Source: an uncultured Bacteroidales bacterium
GTDB lineage: Bacteria > Bacteroidota > Bacteroidia > Bacteroidales > Paludibacteraceae
DNA length: 6,122 nucleotides
Reading direction: 5' to 3'
Assembly: GCA_900321775.1 (NCBI GenBank)
Contig: ONXE01000114.1
Span: 1 to 6,122, forward strand
Shown: in pieces, positions 1 to 4,943 of the stretch
How the letters are laid out: each line of letters begins with the position of its first letter
Numbering within the stretch: the stretch's first letter is position 1
Program-made: the position numbers and the translations under genes
The notes under the pieces: model-generated
The model's database searches: none
Told to the model about the DNA's origin: nothing
What the model saw: only the letters and a program-made list of their open reading frames with translations

Positions 1-1947
1 TGCATCGCCGTCGATCTCGACGTAGAAGATATGTCCGCCGAGGGTGAGTGCGTGGTACGGAGCCTCGATCTCGGCCTTGTGACGGGGCGAGCAGTGGTAA
101 TACACGGGCACGTGGTTGGAGTTGGTATAATAGTCGCGGTCGGTAACACCCGGAATGATTCCGAAGTCCTTCTTGTCCTGCTTGGTGAAGCGACCAGCCA
201 GACCCTCGGCGGGAGTGGCGAGGATGGAGTAGTTGTGCTCGTATTTCTGGCTGAACTCGAGTTGGCGGTTGCGCATGTAGGAGACGATGCGCAGACCCAG
301 TTCCTGAGCCTCTTCGGACTCGCCGTGATGCTTGCCAATCAGGGCAATGAGCGCCTCTGCCAAGCCGATGAAGCCGATACCGAGCGTACCCTGATTGATG
401 ACCGACTCGATAGTATCTTCGGGTTTGAGGTTCTCTGCTCCGACCCACAATTTGCTCATTACGAGCTGGAACTGTTTAGCCATAGCGGTCTTTTGGAACT
501 CGTAGCGCTGGTGCAGCTGGAGGGCAGTGATTTCCAACAGATTGTCCAGTTTGGCGAAGAAGGCGTTGATACGCGATTCCTTGTCTTGGATGTTCATGCA
601 CTCGATGGCCAGGCGAACGATGTTGATGGTCGAGAACGAGATGTTACCACGTCCGATGGAAGTCTTCTCTCCGTAGCGGTTGTCGAAGACGCGGGTGCGG
701 CAACCCATGGTAGCGACCTCCCATTTGTAGCGGTTGGGGTCGTCGATGCGCCAGTTGTCGTTGTGGTTGAATGGTGCGTCGAGGTTGACGAAGTTGGGGA
801 AGAAACGGCGAGCCGTTACCTTGCAGGCCAGCTGGTAGAGGTCGTAGTTGGGATCCTCGGGCAGGTAGCTGACGCCGCGTTTTTTCTTCCAGATTTGGAT
901 GGGGAAGATAGCGGTAGAGCCATTGCCTACGCCGTCGTAGGTGGTCTTGAGGATTTCGCGGATGACGCAGCGTCCCTCTGCGGAGAAGTCCGTTCCGTAG
1001 TTGATAGAGGAGAACACGACCTGGTTACCACCGCGGGAGTGGATGGTGTTCATGTTGTGCACAAAAGCCTCCATAGCCTGGTGTACGCGGCTGACGGTGC
1101 GGTTGATGGCGTGATGGAAATAGCGCTCTTTGCCCACCAAACCGGCCAGTTCGGCAGTAAGGTAGTCTTTGATAGGTGCGTCGTAGAGGTCGCTGAGGTC
1201 TTCACCCGTGAGTTTCTCGATGTACTTCACCTCTTCTATATATGACGCGCGCACGTAGGGTGCCATGTAGAAGTCGAAGGCGGGGATAGCCTGTCCACCG
1301 TGCATCTCGTTCTGTGCCGTCTCCATAGAGATACATGCAATGACGGAAGCTGTCTCGATGCGCTTGGCGGGACGACTCTCACCGTGACCGGCGATGAAAC
1401 CGTTCTTGAGGATGTTGTCCAGCGGGTGTTGAACACAGGTGAGTGACTTGGTGGGATAGTAGTCCTTGTCGTGGATGTGAAGGAGGTTGTGGCGCACGGC
1501 GTCGCGTACGTCGGGCGAGAGCAGATAGTCGTCCACGAAAGGCTTGGTGGACTCGCTGGCGAACTTCATCATCATGCCCGCAGGAGTGTCTGCGTTCATG
1601 TTGGCGTTCTCGCGGGTCACGTCGGTTTTCTTGGCCGCGATGATTTCGAGGAACACCTCACGCGTCTTGGCTTTGCGGGCGATGTCACGCTGGTTGCGGT
1701 AAGCGATGTAGCCTTTGGCCACTTCCTTACGCGGCGATTTCATGAGCTCGAGCTCGACCTGGTCCTGAATTTGATCAACGGACATTTGCTCCTTGCCTTG
1801 TATCGAGATTCTGTCCACGATACGCTGGATGAGGTCCTCATCAACGCCTTTTTCCGTCACAAGCATTGCTTTACGGATAGCGGTCTTGATTTTTTCTTCG
1901 TTGAAGCCGACGATTCGGCCGTCACGCTTGACAATTGTTTGAATCAT
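1..1947 (-). CDS. nrdD: Anaerobic (class III) ribonucleoside-triphosphate reductase, 3'-truncated by the window edge
   Basis: Reduces ribonucleoside triphosphates to dNTPs under anoxia by glycyl-radical chemistry. The reverse strand reads open for 649 codons from ATG at 1947 to base 1. An in-frame TGA two codons upstream (1951-1953) makes this the first possible start. Residues 1 to about 95 form an ATP-cone (VKRDGRIVGFNEEKI at 6-20), the allosteric nucleotide-binding domain. The barrel follows: HIHDKDYY (157-164) with Cys171, HGGQAIP (216-222), SRGGNQVVFSSINYG (304-318), MGCRTR (414-419) whose Cys416 aligns by memory with the catalytic thiyl cysteine, and PGVTDRDYYTNS (599-610). The Zn-binding CxxC pairs and the glycyl-radical loop (RVCGY-like) near the C-terminus should lie in roughly the last 80-110 residues, outside the window, as would the usual neighbour nrdG. 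The reductant subtype (formate- or thioredoxin-dependent) cannot be settled here. No internal stop or frameshift was seen. Confidence 0.97.
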   Translation of the reverse strand, partial: MIQTIVKRDGRIVGFNEEKIKTAIRKAMLVTEKGVDEDLIQRIVDRISIQGKEQMSVDQIQDQVELELMKSPRKEVAKGYIAYRNQRDIARKAKTREVFLEIIAAKKTDVTRENANMNADTPAGMMMKFASESTKPFVDDYLLSPDVRDAVRHNLLHIHDKDYYPTKSLTCVQHPLDNILKNGFIAGHGESRPAKRIETASVIACISMETAQNEMHGGQAIPAFDFYMAPYVRASYIEEVKYIEKLTGEDLSDLYDAPIKDYLTAELAGLVGKERYFHHAINRTVSRVHQAMEAFVHNMNTIHSRGGNQVVFSSINYGTDFSAEGRCVIREILKTTYDGVGNGSTAIFPIQIWKKKRGVSYLPEDPNYDLYQLACKVTARRFFPNFVNLDAPFNHNDNWRIDDPNRYKWEVATMGCRTRVFDNRYGEKTSIGRGNISFSTINIVRLAIECMNIQDKESRINAFFAKLDNLLEITALQLHQRYEFQKTAMAKQFQLVMSKLWVGAENLKPEDTIESVINQGTLGIGFIGLAEALIALIGKHHGESEEAQELGLRIVSYMRNRQLEFSQKYEHNYSILATPAEGLAGRFTKQDKKDFGIIPGVTDRDYYTNSNHVPVYYHCSPRHKAEIEAPYHALTLGGHIFYVEIDGDA

Positions 1948-1973
1948 TGTTCAAAAATGCTTGTTTGTTGAGT

Positions 1974-1987
1974 GTCCCCGAAGGGAC
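1974..1987 (-). promoter_or_regulatory. Stable cUUCGg tetraloop hairpin in the nrdD leader
   Basis: On the minus strand this reads GTCCC-TTCG-GGGAC, a perfect 5-bp stem with a C(UUCG)G loop, one of the most stable RNA tetraloops. It lies 26 bases upstream of the nrdD ATG, inside the predicted leader. No U-tract follows, so it is not an intrinsic terminator. It may protect the mRNA 5' end, affect translation start or be a protein site; its role is inferred from position only. Confidence 0.5.
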
Positions 1988-2006
1988 CCTGTGTGTTACT
2001 ATTTCG

Positions 2007-2021
2007 TTATTACGTTAATAA
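2007..2021. repeat. Short AT-rich palindrome in the nrdD leader
   Basis: TTATTA-CGT-TAATAA is a perfect 6-bp inverted repeat with a 3-base spacer. It also overlaps a direct repeat of CGTTA (2005-2009 and 2013-2017). It lies about 45-55 bases downstream of the predicted nrdD transcription start, where a repressor could bind. It does not match the NrdR box or an FNR/CRP site as I know them. Short AT-rich palindromes arise by chance, so the operator idea is tentative. Confidence 0.25.
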
Positions 2022-2069
2022 TCAGGGCGAAAAAAGAAGTACCATAATTGGCACTTTCAAAATCCGCTG

Positions 2070-2101
2070 CAAAGGTACAAAATATTTTTCATATATGCAA
2101 A
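2070..2101 (-). promoter_or_regulatory. Bacteroidetes-type promoter of nrdD
   Basis: On the minus strand, TTTG (2101-2098) is followed after exactly 20 bases by TACCTTTG (2077-2070), a full match to the Bacteroidetes -33/-7 consensus TTTG-N19-21-TAnnTTTG. Transcription should start near 2064, giving a leader of about 117 bases before nrdD. The DNA just upstream (2102-2160) is almost pure A/T and could act like an UP element. Confidence 0.8.
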
Positions 2102-2307
2102 CTTTTTTGCAAAAAAATTTTAAAAAAATCAAAAAAAGAAAACTTTGTTCTTTAGCCAAAAACGTGTTTTTGTTGATTTTCAATGGTTTACAGATTTGTT
2201 TTGGAAAACTTGCCATAAAGAAGAGAGATTTCTTCTTGAACCAAACAGTACACCACTCTTAACACTTCGGGGTTCAACAGTATTCAAGTTGCTGATAATC
2301 AAAGCAC
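2102..2307. other. AT-rich non-coding spacer with two inverted repeats
   Basis: No credible gene was seen; the short open frames here have no family features. Bases 2102-2160 are A/T homopolymer-rich and sit upstream of the nrdD promoter. Two inverted repeats follow: AAGAAGA-GAGATT-TCTTCTT (2218-2237) and TTGAACC (2236-2242) with GGTTCAA (2271-2277) across 28 bases. The second recalls a tRNA T-loop sequence, but no cloverleaf can be built around it. Neither repeat has a flanking U-tract, so neither is an obvious terminator. Confidence 0.45.
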
Positions 2308-2349
2308 AAAAAAACTCCCGGCAAAATCCTGTTCGGATAATGCCGGGAG
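2308..2349 (-). terminator. Intrinsic terminator of the minus-strand small RNA
   Basis: On the minus strand CTCCCGGCA (2349-2341) pairs with TGCCGGGAG (2323-2315) as a perfect 9-bp GC-rich stem. An inner ATCC/GGAT stem closes a 5-base GAACA loop. Seven consecutive T's follow immediately (2314-2308). The plus strand has no T-tract after the stem, so this terminates minus-strand transcription. No protein-coding gene lies upstream on that strand within the divergent region, so the terminated transcript must be a non-coding RNA. Confidence 0.88.
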
Positions 2350-2530
2350 ACGTATGCTTATGACTTTTGACTTTGGTTGTATCGGAGAGAGTACGGAGGG
2401 GTCTTCACCAGGTCCCGATGAACCCTTCTCCAGAATCCCGATGCACGCGTCTTCAAGCCTGTTTAACTCAATAGCAGCCACAAGAAGACGCTTCGGGCTG
2501 TTTCAAAACCACAATAATAAGTACAAAAAC
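2308..2530 (-). ncRNA. Putative independent structured small RNA (about 220 nt)
   Basis: A minus-strand stretch lacking a convincing ORF is bracketed by a promoter-like sequence (2536-2568) and a strong intrinsic terminator. Pairings seen in 5' to 3' order of the RNA: a possible closing stem, GUACUUAU (2524-2517) with AUAAG-CA-UAC (2361-2352), continued by UUUUGA (2508-2503) with UCAAAA (2370-2365). Inside it, GCGUCUUC (2491-2484) pairs with GAAGACGC (2454-2447). A 66-nt hairpin (2444-2379) is built from AUCGG/CCGAU, UGGAG/CUCCG, GGGU/ACCC and UCAUC/GGUGA, with an internal bubble and a 7-nt loop. CAGCC (2500-2496) can pair with GGCUG (2479-2475) as an H-type pseudoknot with the 8-bp stem. I see no signature of tmRNA, RNase P RNA, SRP RNA or a riboswitch. 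A Bacteroidetes 6S-type RNA or another lineage-specific RNA is possible but unproven. An mRNA-less attenuator is less likely because nrdD has its own promoter downstream. Confidence 0.65.
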
Positions 2531-2535
2531 TGTGC

Positions 2536-2568
2536 CAAAGTACCTGCTTTTGTCAAAAAGTCGTCAAT
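2536..2568 (-). promoter_or_regulatory. Weak promoter-like sequence for the small RNA
   Basis: On the minus strand, ATTG (2568-2565) is followed after 21 bases by GTACTTTG (2543-2536). Both elements are imperfect relative to TTTG and TAnnTTTG, but the spacing is right. The implied start near 2530 falls just before the possible closing stem of the RNA. A shifted reading, TACTTTGG, is an alternative -7 element with one mismatch. Confidence 0.4.
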
Positions 2569-2643
2569 TTTTCTCATAAAAACACACTTTTTGGAAGAAA
2601 AATGTTCAAAATGGGTTAGGAATGGCATTTTTCAGTCAAAAAA

Positions 2644-2675
2644 TTTGGTCATGTCATTTCTTTTTTGTAATTTTG
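2644..2675 (+). promoter_or_regulatory. Bacteroidetes-type promoter of nusB
   Basis: TTTG (2644-2647) and TAATTTTG (2668-2675) are separated by exactly 20 bases, a full match to the Bacteroidetes consensus. Transcription should start near 2681, giving a leader of about 78 bases. It probably drives nusB and, since no terminator was seen downstream, the following plus-strand genes as well. Confidence 0.8.
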
Positions 2676-2690
2676 CAGCGTTTTACGCGT

Positions 2691-2717
2691 GCGCTCGTGT
2701 AGCGCGGGTATGCGCGG
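2691..2717 (+). promoter_or_regulatory. GC-rich hairpin and direct repeat in the nusB leader
   Basis: GCGCT-CGTGT-AGCGC (2691-2705) forms a 5-bp hairpin near the predicted transcript 5' end. It overlaps a direct repeat of GCGCGG (2702-2707 and 2712-2717). The GC-rich block stands out against the AT-rich DNA on both sides. It could be a 5'-end stabiliser or a regulatory site; no known element is recognised. Confidence 0.3.
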
Positions 2718-2758
2718 ATATATAATGTAAGGAAAAGTAAATAATAAACGAGATAAGG

Positions 2759-3715
2759 ATGATAAACAGAACATTGGTACGTTCAAAAGTTATTCAGACC
2801 CTCTTCGCCTACTACAAAGACGAGGGAAGTACACCGTTGGCGGCAAAGAAAGAACTGCTGAAGAGTTTCGATAACACCTACAGTCTGTACATGCTGTTGT
2901 TGGACTTTGTGAACGAGATGACGACGTTGTATGAAGAGCGTGAGGAGCAGGAGAAAGAGCGTGCGGCGATACTTCACGAGCCGTTTCAGCCTCACCGGAA
3001 CTTCATCAACAACAAGTTTGCGCAGCAGATCTTCAACAATCGCCAGTTGCGCGGTTATCTGAAGGAGAAAGGTTACAGTTGGGATGTGGCGCATGAGTCG
3101 TTGCGGGCGCTATTCAAACAGATAACAGCTACGGACTTTTTTGCCGAGTATCAAGCCCTGGAGGAGCCCACCTATGCTGACGACAAGATGGTGTGGCGGC
3201 GGATTTTCGTGGACGTGCTGGCGGATAATGACGAACTGGAGACGGCATTGGAGGAGTTGGAAGTAGCTTTGGACGGCAACGACTGGGTGGTGGATGCCAA
3301 CGTGGTGATTTCGTACGTGTTCAAGACCATCAAGCGTTTCACCGAAGACAGCGGCAAAGACCAGTCGCTACTGGAAATGTTTGACACGGAAGAGGAGTTG
3401 TCTTTTGCCAAGGAGTTGCTGCAGAAAGCCATTGCCGGTCACGACGAATACATGCAGATGATAGAGTCGCACCTGCGCAACTGGGATATGTCGCGCGTGG
3501 CGTACATGGACCTGATTATCCTGCAGGTAGCGCTGGCCGAGATTATCGAGTTCCCGTCTATCGCACTGCAAGTGTCGATCAACGAGTATCTGGTGTTGGC
3601 CAAGGAATACAGCACGGAGAAGAGTTCAAGTTTCGTGAACGGTATTCTGAACAGTGTTATTGAGGAACTGAAAGCCGAGAACAAACTGCTGAAAGCCGTT
3701 ACTCTGGAGGAATGA
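2759..3715 (+). CDS. nusB: Transcription antitermination factor NusB, long Bacteroidetes form
   Basis: NusB binds boxA RNA with NusE (ribosomal protein S10) and supports rRNA antitermination in the cytoplasm. The 318-residue product is about twice the size of the classic NusB of roughly 140 residues, as is usual in Bacteroidetes. The family start is visible as NRTLVRSKVIQTLFAYY (3-19). A long acidic, helical middle (about 55-210) has no counterpart in the short forms. The canonical C-terminal part is clear: NWDMSRVAYMDLIILQVALAE (241-261), then FPSIALQVSINEYLVLAKEYS (265-285) and SSSFVNGILNSVIEEL (289-304). The ATG follows an A-rich stretch (aaataataaacgagataagg) without a strong Shine-Dalgarno sequence. 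A 91-base gap without a terminator separates it from yajC, so co-transcription is likely. The middle region might carry a lineage-specific contact, which is inference. Confidence 0.95.
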   Translation: MINRTLVRSKVIQTLFAYYKDEGSTPLAAKKELLKSFDNTYSLYMLLLDFVNEMTTLYEEREEQEKERAAILHEPFQPHRNFINNKFAQQIFNNRQLRGYLKEKGYSWDVAHESLRALFKQITATDFFAEYQALEEPTYADDKMVWRRIFVDVLADNDELETALEELEVALDGNDWVVDANVVISYVFKTIKRFTEDSGKDQSLLEMFDTEEELSFAKELLQKAIAGHDEYMQMIESHLRNWDMSRVAYMDLIILQVALAEIIEFPSIALQVSINEYLVLAKEYSTEKSSSFVNGILNSVIEELKAENKLLKAVTLEE

Positions 3716-3806
3716 GTCAGTACTGCACTTCGTCCGCAGAAGGTACGGAGGCGGTAGCTAAAAGATATGGAGATTTTTGCAAATTTAACAACAAAACAAT
3801 ACAATT

Positions 3807-4175
3807 ATGAAGTACTTATTGATTTTACTGCAGGCAGAAGCCGGTGCGCAAGGCGGCGGCTGGAGTTTTTGGATCATGATGATTCTGATCTTCGTGGTGA
3901 TGTGGCTGTTTATGATTCGCCCTCAGCAGAAGAAACAGAAAGAACTGGAGAAGCAACGCGACAGCATGCGCGCGGGCCAGAAAGTGGTTACCGCAGGCGG
4001 TTTGCACGGCAAGCTGAAGAGTGTTGATGGTGACATTTTCCAGGTGGAGATTGCCAAAGACGTGGTTATCCGTATCGACAAATCGTCGGTTTTCCTGGAG
4101 CCGGAAGCAGCGCCTGTGAAGAAAGAGGAAAAGGCAAAGAAAGAAGAGCCTAAAGAAGAGAAGAAGGAAAGTTGA
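3807..4175 (+). CDS. yajC: Preprotein translocase accessory subunit YajC
   Basis: YajC is a small inner-membrane protein that associates with SecDF and the SecYEG translocon. The 122-residue product has a short N-terminal segment with a glycine run (QGGG, 15-18). One transmembrane helix follows (about 20-37, WSFWIMMILIFVVMWLFM), then the family signature IRPQQKKQKE (37-46). The cytoplasmic domain contains MRAGQKVVTAGGLHGKL (54-70) and ends near residue 98. The final 22 residues are a Lys/Glu/Pro/Ala tail encoded by purine-rich DNA that runs directly into the 7-bp tandem array at the stop codon. The start follows an A-rich, SD-less leader (aacaacaaaacaatacaatt). A weak GATTTTTG (3772-3779) upstream lacks a -33 partner, so I infer expression from the nusB promoter. 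secDF is not in the window. Confidence 0.96.
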   Translation: MKYLLILLQAEAGAQGGGWSFWIMMILIFVVMWLFMIRPQQKKQKELEKQRDSMRAGQKVVTAGGLHGKLKSVDGDIFQVEIAKDVVIRIDKSSVFLEPEAAPVKKEEKAKKEEPKEEKKES

Positions 4176-4220
4176 AAATTGAAAATTGAAAATTGAAAGT
4201 TGAAAGTTGAGAGTTAAGAG
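4172..4220 (+). repeat. Heptanucleotide tandem array at the yajC stop codon
   Basis: Seven head-to-tail 7-bp units: TTGAAAA three times, TTGAAAG twice, then TTGAGAG and TTAAGAG, fading into TTTAGG before the next ATG. The array starts exactly at the yajC stop, whose TGA is part of the first unit, and fills nearly the whole gap to the YbbR-like gene. Units degrade in one direction, suggesting expansion from the yajC end. Similar short heptamer repeats are, from memory, widespread in intergenic DNA of Prevotella and relatives. Confidence 0.9.
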
Positions 4221-4226
4221 TTTAGG

Positions 4227-4943
4227 ATGGAGCAACTGCGTGAGATAGTGGTTGGAGTACTGCGTGCGACGAAGAATTTTCTGTTCTCGTGGGACGCGGT
4301 GACGTTTGTATGCTTTGTGCTGGTGGCGGGAGTGATGTGGTACGGGCATGCAATCAGTTCGGAACGTGAGGCTACACTGCATGTGCCTATCCGCTATTCG
4401 GGTATTCCGCAGGACGTGGTGTTTGAGCCCGCATTGCCGGACCAGTTGGACGTGACGATACGTGACGCCGGACGAAGGCTGATAGAGCAAAACGAAGGGC
4501 TGTCGGTGGTGGTGTTCGACTTGTCGGACCAAATCAAAGGCAGCGCCGGCAAGGTGCACATAGCGCATGACCAGATCATGCAGAAACTGCCCTCTGCTAT
4601 TCAAGGTAGCGGTACGGCCAAGATCATCGGCCTGTCGCCGGACCATATCGACGGCAGTTACATTGAGCGCTACAATGAACGCAAGTACACGATGCACATT
4701 GAGACGCGGAAAGTGCCTGCGGGTTACAACCTGCGGCTATTCCCACCTCAGGTAGAAGTGACGGTGAGGGTGAGTCAGAGTCATTATAACGACATCTCCG
4801 CTAAGGACATCACAGTCTATTGCGATTATCCGCAAGCGGGCGAAGACAAACTGACAATCAAGCACATACATCGCTCCAAGTATATCAAAGGCGTGCGTTT
4901 CTCGCCAACGGAAGTGGAATATCTGATTGAGAAGAACCAATGA
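4227..4943 (+). CDS. YbbR-like (CdaR-type) domain membrane-anchored protein
   Basis: The 238-residue product has a short cytoplasmic N-terminus, one transmembrane helix (about 24-42, AVTFVCFVLVAGVMWYGHA) and a beta-rich extracytoplasmic part. Two YbbR-like segments are suggested. The first covers about 48-140, with VPIRYSGIPQDVVFEPALP and QLDVTIRDAG. The second covers about 152-236, with IETRKVPAGYNLRLFPPQVEVTVRV and ending KGVRFSPTEVEYLIEK. In Firmicutes YbbR/CdaR partners the diadenylate cyclase CdaA; no cyclase gene is present here, so that role cannot be transferred. Position right after yajC is typical for Bacteroidetes, where the dephospho-CoA kinase gene often follows, though here an aminotransferase does. 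The ATG follows the 7-bp repeat array, leaving no SD sequence. The TGA overlaps the next ATG (ATGA). Family assignment rests on pattern and context, not a clear catalytic motif. Confidence 0.8.
   Translation: MEQLREIVVGVLRATKNFLFSWDAVTFVCFVLVAGVMWYGHAISSEREATLHVPIRYSGIPQDVVFEPALPDQLDVTIRDAGRRLIEQNEGLSVVVFDLSDQIKGSAGKVHIAHDQIMQKLPSAIQGSGTAKIIGLSPDHIDGSYIERYNERKYTMHIETRKVPAGYNLRLFPPQVEVTVRVSQSHYNDISAKDITVYCDYPQAGEDKLTIKHIHRSKYIKGVRFSPTEVEYLIEKNQ

Noticed and set aside
31..1245. Long plus-strand open frame of 404 codons
   Set aside because: It is antisense to nrdD, whose minus-strand translation has clear ribonucleotide reductase motifs throughout. The plus-strand product is low-complexity Val/Asp/Glu/Leu sequence, typical of a shadow frame.
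1471..1971. Plus-strand open frame of 166 codons
   Set aside because: Antisense to the ATP-cone and the N-terminal part of nrdD; no family features of its own.
2236..2285. tRNA or tmRNA fragment suggested by GGTTCAA
   Set aside because: No T-stem complement, anticodon arm or acceptor stem could be paired on either strand.
2379..2444. SAM-I-like riboswitch on the plus strand (GGAGGG ... CCCGATGAACCC)
   Set aside because: Only scattered similarity; the conserved core order and the four-way junction could not be built, and no methionine or SAM gene follows.
2354..2725. Plus-strand open frame of 123 codons upstream of nusB
   Set aside because: It runs through the structured RNA candidate and across the nusB promoter, and the product has no recognisable features.
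3725..3760. Terminator after nusB
   Set aside because: Only short competing stems (for example CCGC/GCGG) with no following T-tract; read-through into yajC is more likely.
3772..3779. Separate yajC promoter (GATTTTTG)
   Set aside because: The -7-like element has a mismatch and there is no TTTG at the right distance upstream.
3825..4697. Minus-strand open frame of 290 codons across yajC and the YbbR-like gene
   Set aside because: It crosses two recognisable plus-strand genes and the repeat array, and its NFQLSIFNFQFSTF-like stretch is just the translated 7-bp repeat.
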